Shown here in pieces: positions 18,778 through 31,316 of a stretch of 64,000 nucleotides of DNA. This stretch comes from Strigamia acuminata (taxonomy: Eukaryota > Arthropoda > Chilopoda > Geophilomorpha > Linotaeniidae), in contig OX442317.1 of assembly GCA_949358305.1 (NCBI GenBank), forward strand, positions 12,652,186 to 12,716,185, read 5' to 3'. The translations under genes were made by a program, and so were the position numbers. The notes under the pieces are model-generated. The model had not been told where the DNA came from and searched no databases. It was given only the letters and a program-made list of their open reading frames with translations. How positions within the stretch are numbered: the stretch's first letter is position 1; each line of letters starts with the position of its first letter.

Positions 18778-20346
18778 TGTTGCGGTCTGTCAACACCAAA
18801 CAGCTAGGAATGGGGTTGGGGCTATTTGAATTTCCCGCCTCTTTAAACTCAAGTGATCGTATTGTTAAATTCGTACGAAAACCGCGCTGAGAACACAAAT
18901 CCGCACTGAAAACTATTGATGAATGCATGGAGCATTGATGAGAACACCGATGATTAATATCCAATGGAGTGCTGAATCAATGGCTAATCCAGGGAAAGGC
19001 TTAACTACTCACAACACATTGAAAACTAAGGTTGAAAATAGAAAACACGGGAGTTAACAAAAAACAACTTGTTTATTAAAAAGTTGGTTGAGAACTGAAT
19101 AAAATACACTGATTACATTGGTTCCTGAGGAACCGCACATGCGCAGTACCCAATTACGGCACGCGCCAAGCCGATAGCGGCGAAATACAGATACACAAAA
19201 AACTCCGTTGTCATAGCAACGGAGGAAACGAAATCACAGCAAAGTTGTAGTTACATAAAAACTGCACGAAATAAAGATTGCGATATACCAAAATGACCAC
19301 AAGAATACCAGGAATAAATAATCTAATCACAACAATAAGATCAAAACAGTAAAACAGTGCAAACGGAGTGAAAACAATGATCGTCAAGCAGACGATCGAG
19401 ACAGCCAATCAGCGTCAAGCAAAATGATGCAATCAAAACATTTGAATTCCGAACGGAATAAAAATGCAAAAAATAGCAAAGAATACTGGTGAAAACACTT
19501 CGAAATGAAATAGTAAATGCAGATTATAAGAATATAAAATACAAAAATAACGGTTACATTGTGTAATCGTCGCTTGGGACAAACATGGCGACCGGCGAAC
19601 AAAACAAAGGTGTTGGATCAAACATGGCGTCCGGCGAACATTGCAAAAGCGTCAAAACAATTTGAAATTGGAATAAAAGGCACTTAAAGTAAATAACGAA
19701 TAAAGTAGTGATTAAATTACAAGAGTAATTATTAATTCTTATCACAAAATACTGAAGGAAAACACACAAGTTTAATAAATACGAAAATGTTGATCGAACC
19801 GAACATTCTCGGCTACGCTTTTAAGGCAGCCGACAACGAACGATCGAAACAACCGATCGAAGCAATTTGGGCAGTTCTAATGCATCCAGAAAGAAAGATC
19901 AGACTCGAAATAGTCAGAAATAATAATAAAACAAACTCCAAATGAGTTTTAAAGCACTAAACGAAAGGTTAGAAGACGGAAGCAAAAGTCCGCTAGGAAC
20001 CGAAACATGACGTATCGAACATCGCAAATGTATGCCAGAAAATGAAGAAAACATTAGAACTGCACGCAATAAACACAAAATCAGGGAAAATTAATAGAAA
20101 GGTTCAAAAATGCACTCAAAAAGACACGAATAAAATAATAGCAAAGTATTAACACTACATTAAATCGAAAAGTGACAATAAAAATCAGTGAAAAACATTT
20201 TAATAAGTCAAAATTCCTGTAAAGTGAAAAATATCAATTAATTATGAAAAATAAAACACTAAAGGAAAATTAAACAAATCAAAGCAATTAGTAATATTTA
20301 TTGACACAATCTCAGCACAACAATTCTTCCACGCTGTCTTGCAACA
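18778..20346 (-). repeat. LTR shared by copies C and D (complete)
   Basis: All 1569 bases with both 6-bp termini are present. On the minus strand it is the 3' LTR of D and the 5' LTR of C. D's 53-bp 3' segment abuts it directly on the right, with no target duplication. Confidence 0.96.
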
Positions 20347-20399
20347 GCGAATTGCCGGCGAGAGAACAGAGAAGAGAAAACACGACGAGCTCAAACAAA

Positions 20400-21918
20400 T
20401 CAGTCCAGTTCAAGAGCTCTCACATGCTTAACTGATCTTTTCAGTTCACGTCCATCGGGTAGCACCACTTTAATGACTCGGGTAAAACCATCCTCACCTG
20501 GAAAAATCTCCTTTATCCGGGCAAGTGGCCAAAAATAGGGATTTGTTCCTATTTTTTCTAACAACACGATCTGATTCACTTTAGGGTTTTTGAAATTTTT
20601 ATCACCTTTGGTCTCATAAAAATTTCGCAATTGCATAAGATAACCTTTTCTCCACACTCTCCAAAATTCCCAAATGAACTGTCTGCGTTTAATGTCTAAT
20701 TTTCTTAAATCTGTCTTTTTGATGGCACTCAATTTTTTGTTTATAAGGTATTTTGGTAAACCACCGGTTAAAAAATTTTCAGGCGCCAAAATTCTGCCTC
20801 CATCAACACTGTCGGGAACGTAGGACAAAGGTCTTGAATTTAATACGGAACTAATTTCCAAAGCTAAAGTTTGAAGAGTCTCCAAATCAACGGTATATCG
20901 AAGCAAAGTTTTTCGAAGTTTATCTTTAACTGAACGGACAAGGCGTTCCCATGCCCCTCCCATCCAGGGGGACAGTGGTGGAATAAAAGTCCATAACACT
21001 CTTTTTTCAGATAGGAAAGTTTGTATGTCCTTGTGACCAATGAGCTTGCCCCATGATTGTAACTCCACACTACCGCGTTCAAATGTTTTGCTATTATCTG
21101 AGAATATTTTGGCAGGATATCCAAAGCGAGCTCCAAATCGTCGCATTGCTAACAAAAACTTGGGAACAGAAAGGTCTTCGGACACTTCTAAATGTAGGCT
21201 TCTTGTCACCATACACGTGAATAAAAGAATATAAACCTTTTTTCGTTCCTTTTTGTTGTTGCCAACATAAATGGGTCCAAGATGATCAATTCCAGTGTGT
21301 TGGAATGGAGCCGCTGGAGTTACGCGTTCAGTGGGAAGGTCACCAGTAGAAGGGTTATTTCTTGCAAGTTTAGCACGTCTGCAAATTGCACACTCTCGAA
21401 TAACTGTTTGAATTGTTTTCCTTCCTCTTATGATCCAAAATTGTTCACGTAAGTGATAAAGAGTTTCACTAATATCACCGTGAAGTAGTTCTAGATGTGC
21501 TTTTCTGATCAACAGTCGTGTTATCCAACTATCGTAATGCAAAATAATGGGATAGACTTCATCAAATGTCAATAAAGATTTTTTCAAACGGCTATGAAGT
21601 CTAAGTAATCCGTTTTCGTCAATAAAGAGTTCGAAATTTCTCAAAGTGGAATGTTTGCTTAATTCTCTTTTGTTTTTCACGTCTTCGACTTCCTCTAAAA
21701 AATGTAGTTTCTGCGAAAGTTTTAAGATCTTCAGTTGGTTTGCCTCCAACTCGAGTGGCGAGAGGGGCTCACCGCGAACAAGTTGACTTTTCCATCTCAT
21801 TATGTAGGAAAACACTCTCAAAAGTCGATTGTAGTTGCTAAAACGTCGGAAAAATTTGTAAATAAAATTCTCTTTCACTTGAATAGTCATAACAATTAAT
21901 TTTCTCTCTTCATCGGGT
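20400..21918 (-). pseudogene. gag-pol: Gag-Pol remnant of copy D: integrase and DUF5641 only
   Basis: Residues 1240-1744 are kept, with integrase zinc-finger and D, D, E residues present and no internal stop. Through the deletion this part is in frame with the open frame that crosses the LTR end, so a chimeric frame runs from an LTR ATG at 22076 to the pol stop at 20400 (about 558 codons). Whether this fusion is ever translated is unknown; it may be a one-in-three accident. Confidence 0.93.
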
Positions 21919-21925
21919 ATTTCGA

Positions 21926-23494
21926 TGTTGCGGTCTGTCAACACCAAACAGCTAGGAATGGGGTTGGGGCTATTTGAATTTCCCGCCTCTTTAAACTCAA
22001 GTGATCGTATTGTTAAATTCGTACGAAAACCGCGCTGAGAACACAAATCCGCACTGAAAACTATTGATGAATGCATGGAGCATTGATGAGAACACCGATG
22101 ATTAATATCCAATGGAGTGCTGAATCAATGGCTAATCCAGGGAAAGGCTTAACTACTCACAACACATTGAAAACTAAGGTTGAAAATAGAAAACACGGGA
22201 GTTAACAAAAAACAACTTGTTTATTAAAAAGTTGGTTGAGAACTGAATAAAATACACTGATTACATTGGTTCCTGAGGAACCGCACATGCGCAGTACCCA
22301 ATTACGGCACGCGCCAAGCCGATAGCGGCGAAATACAGATACACAAAAAACTCCGTTGTCATAGCAACGGAGGAAACGAAATCACAGCAAAGTTGTAGTT
22401 ACATAAAAACTGCACGAAATAAAGATTGCGATATACCAAAATGACCACAAGAATACCAGGAATAAATAATCTAATCACAACAATAAGATCAAAACAGTAA
22501 AACAGTGCAAACGGAGTGAAAACAATGATCGTCAAGCAGACGATCGAGACAGCCAATCAGCGTCAAGCAAAATGATGCAATCAAAACATTTGAATTCCGA
22601 ACGGAATAAAAATGCAAAAAATAGCAAAGAATACTGGTGAAAACACTTCGAAATGAAATAGTAAATGCAGATTATAAGAATATAAAATACAAAAATAACG
22701 GTTACATTGTGTAATCGTCGCTTGGGACAAACATGGCGACCGGCGAACAAAACAAAGGTGTTGGATCAAACATGGCGTCCGGCGAACATTGCAAAAGCGT
22801 CAAAACAATTTGAAATTGGAATAAAAGGCACTTAAAGTAAATAACGAATAAAGTAGTGATTAAATTACAAGAGTAATTATTAATTCTTATCACAAAATAC
22901 TGAAGGAAAACACACAAGTTTAATAAATACGAAAATGTTGATCGAACCGAACATTCTCGGCTACGCTTTTAAGGCAGCCGACAACGAACGATCGAAACAA
23001 CCGATCGAAGCAATTTGGGCAGTTCTAATGCATCCAGAAAGAAAGATCAGACTCGAAATAGTCAGAAATAATAATAAAACAAACTCCAAATGAGTTTTAA
23101 AGCACTAAACGAAAGGTTAGAAGACGGAAGCAAAAGTCCGCTAGGAACCGAAACATGACGTATCGAACATCGCAAATGTATGCCAGAAAATGAAGAAAAC
23201 ATTAGAACTGCACGCAATAAACACAAAATCAGGGAAAATTAATAGAAAGGTTCAAAAATGCACTCAAAAAGACACGAATAAAATAATAGCAAAGTATTAA
23301 CACTACATTAAATCGAAAAGTGACAATAAAAATCAGTGAAAAACATTTTAATAAGTCAAAATTCCTGTAAAGTGAAAAATATCAATTAATTATGAAAAAT
23401 AAAACACTAAAGGAAAATTAAACAAATCAAAGCAATTAGTAATATTTATTGACACAATCTCAGCACAACAATTCTTCCACGCTGTCTTGCAACA
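21926..23494 (-). repeat. LTR shared by copies D and E (complete)
   Basis: 1569 bases, both termini present. It serves as 5' LTR of the deleted copy D and 3' LTR of copy E. The ORF ends of D and E are 3148 bp apart, which is 7769 minus D's net loss of 4621 bp, so the tandem spacing is otherwise exact. Confidence 0.96.
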
Positions 23495-23547
23495 GCGAAT
23501 TGCCGGCGAGAGAACAGAGAAGAGAAAACACGACGAGCTCAAACAAA

Positions 23548-26500
23548 TCAGTCCAGTTCAAGAGCTCTCACATGCTTAACTGATCTTTTCAGTTCACGTC
23601 CATCGGGTAGCACCACTTTAATGACTCGGGTAAAACCATCCTCACCTGGAAAAATCTCCTTTATCCGGGCAAGTGGCCAAAAATAGGGATTTGTTCCTAT
23701 TTTTTCTAACAACACGATCTGATTCACTTTAGGGTTTTTGAAATTTTTATCACCTTTGGTCTCATAAAAATTTCGCAATTGCATAAGATAACCTTTTCTC
23801 CACACTCTCCAAAATTCCCAAATGAACTGTCTGCGTTTAATGTCTAATTTTCTTAAATCTGTCTTTTTGATGGCACTCAATTTTTTGTTTATAAGGTATT
23901 TTGGTAAACCACCGGTTAAAAAATTTTCAGGCGCCAAAATTCTGCCTCCATCAACACTGTCGGGAACGTAGGACAAAGGTCTTGAATTTAATACGGAACT
24001 AATTTCCAAAGCTAAAGTTTGAAGAGTCTCCAAATCAACGGTATATCGAAGCAAAGTTTTTCGAAGTTTATCTTTAACTGAACGGACAAGGCGTTCCCAT
24101 GCCCCTCCCATCCAGGGGGACAGTGGTGGAATAAAAGTCCATAACACTCTTTTTTCAGATAGGAAAGTTTGTATGTCCTTGTGACCAATGAGCTTGCCCC
24201 ATGATTGTAACTCCACACTACCGCGTTCAAATGTTTTGCTATTATCTGAGAATATTTTGGCAGGATATCCAAAGCGAGCTCCAAATCGTCGCATTGCTAA
24301 CAAAAACTTGGGAACAGAAAGGTCTTCGGACACTTCTAAATGTAGGCTTCTTGTCACCATACACGTGAATAAAAGAATATAAACCTTTTTTCGTTCCTTT
24401 TTGTTGTTGCCAACATAAATGGGTCCAAGATGATCAATTCCAGTGTGTTGGAATGGAGCCGCTGGAGTTACGCGTTCAGTGGGAAGGTCACCAGTAGAAG
24501 GGTTATTTCTTGCAAGTTTAGCACGTCTGCAAATTGCACACTCTCGAATAACTGTTTGAATTGTTTTCCTTCCTCTTATGATCCAAAATTGTTCACGTAA
24601 GTGATAAAGAGTTTCACTAATATCACCGTGAAGTAGTTCTAGATGTGCTTTTCTGATCAACAGTCGTGTTATCCAACTATCGTAATGCAAAATAATGGGA
24701 TAGACTTCATCAAATGTCAATAAAGATTTTTTCAAACGGCTATGAAGTCTAAGTAATCCGTTTTCGTCAATAAAGAGTTCGAAATTTCTCAAAGTGGAAT
24801 GTTTGCTTAATTCTCTTTTGTTTTTCACGTCTTCGACTTCCTCTAAAAAATGTAGTTTCTGCGAAAGTTTTAAGATCTTCAGTTGGTTTGCCTCCAACTC
24901 GAGTGGCGAGAGGGGCTCACCGCGAACAAGTTGACTTTTCCATCTCATTATGTAGGAAAACACTCTCAAAAGTCGATTGTAGTTGCTAAAACGTCGGAAA
25001 AATTTGTAAATAAAATTCTCTTTCACTTGAATAGTCATAACAATTAATTTTCTCTCTTCATCGGGTGGGTTTTCCTGTATAACTTCTTTCTTTTCCAGTT
25101 TTGATACATCAACTCCGTCCCACCAAAGTTTATTGTTCATCAATGTTTTTGAGTTGTGTGGACGGGTCAATAAGTCAGCTGGGTTGAATTCGGTTGGCAC
25201 ATGAGACCATTGCTCAGGCTTGGAAAAGGAAATAATTTCCTGAACTCGATTTGAGACATATGGTTTCCAAACATTTTTGTCTGAATTAATCCAGGCGAGT
25301 GTAATAGTGGAGTCCGAGTAGTAACGAACTTCAGTGACGGGATATCCAGGAAGAAAGTTCTCGAGCAGATATTTTGTCATTCTGACTCCAACCACTGCTG
25401 CTGTTAATTCGAGTCGAGGAAGAGTAACTTTTTTGGCCGGCGCAATGCGGCATTTACTTAACAACAATGTTCTTTTGCCCTTCATGTTGACGACAAAAAT
25501 CGTGCAGCCAAATGCTTTTGTGCTGGCGTCACAAAAAACTTCTAGGGTTATTTCCTGACCTGAATAAGTAGTTAACCAACGTTGAACTTTTAGTTCCTTG
25601 AGTTGTTGGATGTCGGAATTTCATTCTTCAATTTCTTTTTTCTCCAAATCAAGAATCTTTTCATCCCATTTTTTCGTCCGAGCCCAGATCGCTTGAATGA
25701 GCAATTTCATTTGCAGAATCACAGGAGCCAAGAGTCCCATGGGATCGAAAATTGAAGCTAAAAATGAGACAACTTCTCGCTTTGTAATCGGAATTTTTTC
25801 AATTTTCGGTATTTTAAACATTATCATGTCCTTTTCTGTGTCCCAAAGTATGCCGAGCATTTTAATGATTCCAAGACTAGAAAACTCCTCGCCCCGCATG
25901 TGGAATCCCTCTTTTTTCAAGTTCTCGAAGACGTCTTTACTGCAAGTCGCCCACTTCACAAGGGGAAGTTTTCCGCTGTCTAAAATCATTTTTAACCTCT
26001 CGCAATGTGTCGTCGTGTCGGCTGGAAAATCTCCTCCAGATGTTAAGTCATCCATAAAAATTCCATCATCAAGCGCATCAACTTCTTTGGCGTGTGTTTT
26101 CTCAAATTGTTTTGCATGTTTGCGAATGGTTGCGCATAGGAGGAATGGTGAGGAAATAACACCAAAGGGCACGACGATCATTCTCAGGATCATAATGTTG
26201 TTCCACAGATTTTGCCACGAATAAGGCTGTTTAAAATAATCACGAGCCACCCACAGAAAGCGTAGAAAGTTTCTTTGAGTCGGGTTGATCATAACCTGCA
26301 GGAATGCCTGCTTGATATCCGCTATTATCGGGATGCAATAGAGACGAAATCTCACAATCACAAGAATTAAGTCAGGGTTGAGGGAAGGTCCCGGAAATAA
26401 ACAGTCATTGAGGGAAAGTTTTCCTTTTTTGGATGAAGACGCGTTAAACACTACTCTAAATTTGGAAGTATCTCGATCCTCTTTTATGACGGGGTGGTGA

Positions 26501-28782
26501 GGTATATTATATATCCCCTTCTTGAGAAAACGTTCCTCCTTTGGGACTTCCTCCGCGTGATTTTCCTCGATGTACTGCCACATTGAGTCGTCGTAACGTT
26601 TTTTATAGTCCTCATTTGCATCGATTCGTTTAAGCGTATTTGCGAGTTGATTCATTGCCAACTCCCAATTCGATTCTAACTCTTTTTCCTGTCCATTGAA
26701 GGGGAGCATCACTTCATATCTTCCGTCCTCCAAACGTGTTGTCGTGGATTCGAATCGATCTCGAATAAAGTCGGAATCCTTTTCTCCCGAATCTATCCCG
26801 ATTGCCTCCAAATTCCAGAGCTTGTCCAACTTCTCATTTATATCAACGTTGCAAGTGTTGCAACACGTGGTTAAGTCGGCTTCATCATCAAATAAATCGA
26901 TGTTTCCAGCTGCACCGGTGAGAACCCAGCCAAATAAAGTGTTTATAAGGCCCAAATCCTCGTTGATTTTCCTCTTGCCGTCTTTGAGAATTTTCCACCA
27001 AACATCCACTCCTAATAAAATGTCAATTTGGGATGTTTTGGCAGGCAATTCTTCAGCCAACTCAAGATTTAATCCTCTCACCTTTTCTATTACAGTGGAG
27101 TTTAAAATTCCTTGTACTCTTGGTAGATTTTCGACCGATAACATTGTCATTTTGATTTCTTGTGTGTCATTTCTGCTTTTCAAAGTAACGTTAAAAACGT
27201 CATAATCCGTTGAAGCAGGAGTAGAATCATTGAAGCGTTGTGTCGTGGCCGAAATGCTGCCGCACTTTTTCAACTTGATTCTTTCTACTAACTCAGTTGT
27301 TATGAAAGATCGGTGACTGCCTGGATCTATCATTCCTCGGATGTTGTGGGATCCTCCATTTTTGGTTTTGAGGTTCGCAGTGAAGATCATTAATTGAAGA
27401 GTCGCGGAGATCGCGCACGAGACGTGTGTTGTCACTTGTGGCTCCTTGGGCTTCTCGACAATGCTTGATGAATTCTTCACATCCGATTTTCTACAAATGG
27501 TGGAGTGGTGTCTTCCGCCACAATGTTTGCAGGAAAACTTCACTTTACAGTCCCCGACGCGATGGCCAGTTCTAAAACAATTGAAGCAAAGTCTATTCTT
27601 TTTGATGATTTCAATCTTCGCATTAACTTCGAATTCCTTTTTGCATGAACCATTCAAATGGTCTTCTTCACAAAAAATACACTTGATGGTCTTCGAGTTG
27701 GAAGATTTGTTGTCTTGTTTGGACTCTCCGGACTTCACTTTAGCATTTGATTGCGGCTTAGAATCTTGAGTCGCAGCACACGTGGTCATGGAACCCTTTT
27801 GCTTGCCTTTTTCGACTTCAGTTTTCTCCTTCTTCACTTTTTCAGAATGAGAAGAATTGTCAGTTCTTTCCGCCATAGCTACTTCTTTCAAGAAAAAGTC
27901 AAGTAGTGTCATAATGTTCTTGTTTTGAATTCCATGCACTTGATAAAAACGCAATGCCATTTGAGTTGGAAATTTGCTGATAATATCCGGCATGAGAAAA
28001 GCACCTGAAGTTTGTATGGGTATTTTCAACTGCTCGAGGAGTCTGACGGTTGAAGAAATTTTGGTTAAATTTGTTCTTAACGCTTTAGTTGGATAAACAC
28101 TTGTAACAATTTTCATTTCTCTAATTGATCTGATGAGGGCAGTTTGCTGTGCGTCCTCATCCCCGTAGTTTCTCTCCAACTCTTCACGAGCCAAATGGTA
28201 TGATTCCTCGATCAAGGGAAAAGTGGAAATCAAAGTGGCTGCTTCACCAACACACATTGTCTGTAGATATTGAAGCTTCTCCACGTCGCTCAAGTCTGGG
28301 TCCTTATGTACTGAAGTTTCAAAGTTACTTTTGAAGGTCTTGTACTTCAAAATGTCCCCATCAAACTTCACAGACTCCAATTTTGGCAACTTCTGGATTT
28401 TTCGGAAAGAAGCATTCATTGTCGTATGACCGCCAGATGCAGTTGACATATTTAGTCGTCCTCCCAGTGTAGGAAGGGACCGTTTCGATACTTCCCAACG
28501 TCCGCGGAGAAGATCCACTCTTGTTTGAACTGCTTCGAGTTTTTCAATGGCTTCAAGATAAAATCCATGTTCAGAATGTATTTGAAGATCATTGAGTTCA
28601 TTGACAGCACGTGTCTCTCGAATATTTGCTGTAGATAATAGCGCCTCCAACTCTCCCGGGTCGCTGGTCTGCTCCGATACAGTCAGCAAAGCGGAGAGTG
28701 AAGTGAGTAGCGCTTCCCATTTTGTCTCCAGAATCTCGAGTTGTTCTGGAGTGATCATGTTTTGCACGGAAGGATCTGCCAT
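23548..28782 (-). pseudogene. gag-pol: Gag-Pol of copy E, broken by the same W1054 stop as copy C
   Basis: The full 5235-bp frame has TGA at codon 1054 (25623-25621 on the minus strand). The N-terminal 1053 residues match copy C; the C-terminal part keeps glutamate 1182, so C has one later change. All other catalytic residues named for copy B are visible. As in C, RNase H and integrase are cut off from the upstream product. Confidence 0.96.
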
Positions 28783-29694
28783 GTTTTCTCTCCTCTCACA
28801 AATTCACGGCTGCAAATTGCGAAAAGGAAGATAAAATCTCGTTTGACAAAAAACACTTCGCTTTCAATTTTTTAAAAGAATAAAATTTGTTATTTTATCC
28901 CCCAAAAATACACAGAATTTTTTCAACGTTTAATTGCCCAAATGACAAAAAATCAAATGAAAAATGCACAAGAATATCGAGTGTTTTAACAATCAGGGAT
29001 GCTAAAACACACGAGCGACCTTGACCACGTATGAAAAACGTGACTCAAAAAGTCCTACACAAGTTTGAAATATTTTCGGCGATTCGTTTGGAACGAAATT
29101 CACACGAAAACCACTATTAAATTTTAACTTTAATAACTGACAGCCCTTGCAATGAGAGACTGACCAGTAACTAGCATCAAAAAAATCTAAATCTCCCCTG
29201 GTTAGGCCAGTTATATGGAGATGCATGCATAAAATTAAAGAAAACACTAAAACGATTTGCAATAAAATACACTTTTACTAAATTTCCCTTAAGATTAGCA
29301 TATGAAACAGCAATAACACCAAAAAGAATACCCAAAACAATACCCTCATGCAAACAAAACCTCCAAAATAAATGCACTGAATGATAAAACACAAGAAAAG
29401 CAATAAATCCAGGGGCGAATCGACTTCTCAGCACAGCGCGTTGTGTTATCCAAATCCAAGATGGCGACCGTAGAAAATCGTTGCTGGCACTCAAATGTTC
29501 GTAATCGACGCACAAAATGTCACCGTTGCGACTGTAGTCACATTGAACGACGACACGCTTTGCTGACGACGACACACGAACGTAAATTCCGCTGCTCGAA
29601 CCAGATGAACAAGCTAACGTATCACTGACGTAACGGAAACACTCACGAAAAGCAGACGATATCCTGGTCACGTGCACCAAAAGAACGTATTCGA
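28783..29694 (-). other. 5' leader of copy E
   Basis: 912 bases, collinear with the leader of B. The open frame crossing from the LTR is intact here (stop at 29177). Confidence 0.85.
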
Positions 29695-31263
29695 TGTTGC
29701 GGTCTGTCAACACCAAACAGCTAGGAATGGGGTTGGGGCTATTTGAATTTCCCGCCTCTTTAAACTCAAGTGATCGTATTGTTAAATTCGTACGAAAACC
29801 GCGCTGAGAACACAAATCCGCACTGAAAACTATTGATGAATGCATGGAGCATTGATGAGAACACCGATGATTAATATCCAATGGAGTGCTGAATCAATGG
29901 CTAATCCAGGGAAAGGCTTAACTACTCACAACACATTGAAAACTAAGGTTGAAAATAGAAAACACGGGAGTTAACAAAAAACAACTTGTTTATTAAAAAG
30001 TTGGTTGAGAACTGAATAAAATACACTGATTACATTGGTTCCTGAGGAACCGCACATGCGCAGTACCCAATTACGGCACGCGCCAAGCCGATAGCGGCGA
30101 AATACAGATACACAAAAAACTCCGTTGTCATAGCAACGGAGGAAACGAAATCACAGCAAAGTTGTAGTTACATAAAAACTGCACGAAATAAAGATTGCGA
30201 TATACCAAAATGACCACAAGAATACCAGGAATAAATAATCTAATCACAACAATAAGATCAAAACAGTAAAACAGTGCAAACGGAGTGAAAACAATGATCG
30301 TCAAGCAGACGATCGAGACAGCCAATCAGCGTCAAGCAAAATGATGCAATCAAAACATTTGAATTCCGAACGGAATAAAAATGCAAAAAATAGCAAAGAA
30401 TACTGGTGAAAACACTTCGAAATGAAATAGTAAATGCAGATTATAAGAATATAAAATACAAAAATAACGGTTACATTGTGTAATCGTCGCTTGGGACAAA
30501 CATGGCGACCGGCGAACAAAACAAAGGTGTTGGATCAAACATGGCGTCCGGCGAACATTGCAAAAGCGTCAAAACAATTTGAAATTGGAATAAAAGGCAC
30601 TTAAAGTAAATAACGAATAAAGTAGTGATTAAATTACAAGAGTAATTATTAATTCTTATCACAAAATACTGAAGGAAAACACACAAGTTTAATAAATACG
30701 AAAATGTTGATCGAACCGAACATTCTCGGCTACGCTTTTAAGGCAGCCGACAACGAACGATCGAAACAACCGATCGAAGCAATTTGGGCAGTTCTAATGC
30801 ATCCAGAAAGAAAGATCAGACTCGAAATAGTCAGAAATAATAATAAAACAAACTCCAAATGAGTTTTAAAGCACTAAACGAAAGGTTAGAAGACGGAAGC
30901 AAAAGTCCGCTAGGAACCGAAACATGACGTATCGAACATCGCAAATGTATGCCAGAAAATGAAGAAAACATTAGAACTGCACGCAATAAACACAAAATCA
31001 GGGAAAATTAATAGAAAGGTTCAAAAATGCACTCAAAAAGACACGAATAAAATAATAGCAAAGTATTAACACTACATTAAATCGAAAAGTGACAATAAAA
31101 ATCAGTGAAAAACATTTTAATAAGTCAAAATTCCTGTAAAGTGAAAAATATCAATTAATTATGAAAAATAAAACACTAAAGGAAAATTAAACAAATCAAA
31201 GCAATTAGTAATATTTATTGACACAATCTCAGCACAACAATTCTTCCACGCTGTCTTGCAACA
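29695..31263 (-). repeat. LTR shared by copies E and F (complete)
   Basis: 1569 bases with both termini. It is the 5' LTR of E and 3' LTR of F. The base composition and motifs equal the other LTRs. Confidence 0.96.
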
Positions 31264-31316
31264 GCGAATTGCCGGCGAGAGAACAGAGAAGAGAAAACAC
31301 GACGAGCTCAAACAAA

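Larger units (their letters stand above)
11181..20346 (-). mobile_element. BEL/Pao retrotransposon copy C, minus strand, nonsense-disrupted
   Basis: Read on the minus strand: full 5' LTR (20346-18778, shared with D), leader, gag-pol with one internal stop, 3' untranslated segment and a 3' LTR lacking its last 172 bases. Copies B and C converge tail to tail. C has one private substitution, E1182K, and shares its stop codon with copy E. Confidence 0.95.
18778..23494 (-). mobile_element. BEL/Pao retrotransposon copy D, minus strand, internally deleted
   Basis: Both flanking LTRs are complete but the internal part has shrunk from 6200 to 1579 bp. Only 5 bases of leader remain (21921-21925), followed by 2 filler bases (21919-21920) and pol from codon 1239/1240 on. 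The missing 4623 bases contain nearly the whole leader, gag, protease, reverse transcriptase and RNase H. The element is non-autonomous. Confidence 0.95.
21926..31263 (-). mobile_element. BEL/Pao retrotransposon copy E, minus strand, nonsense-disrupted
   Basis: Full structure with two complete LTRs, both shared with neighbours (D on the left, F on the right). It has the full length of 9338 bp. The single obvious lesion is the same W1054 stop as in copy C. Confidence 0.95.
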
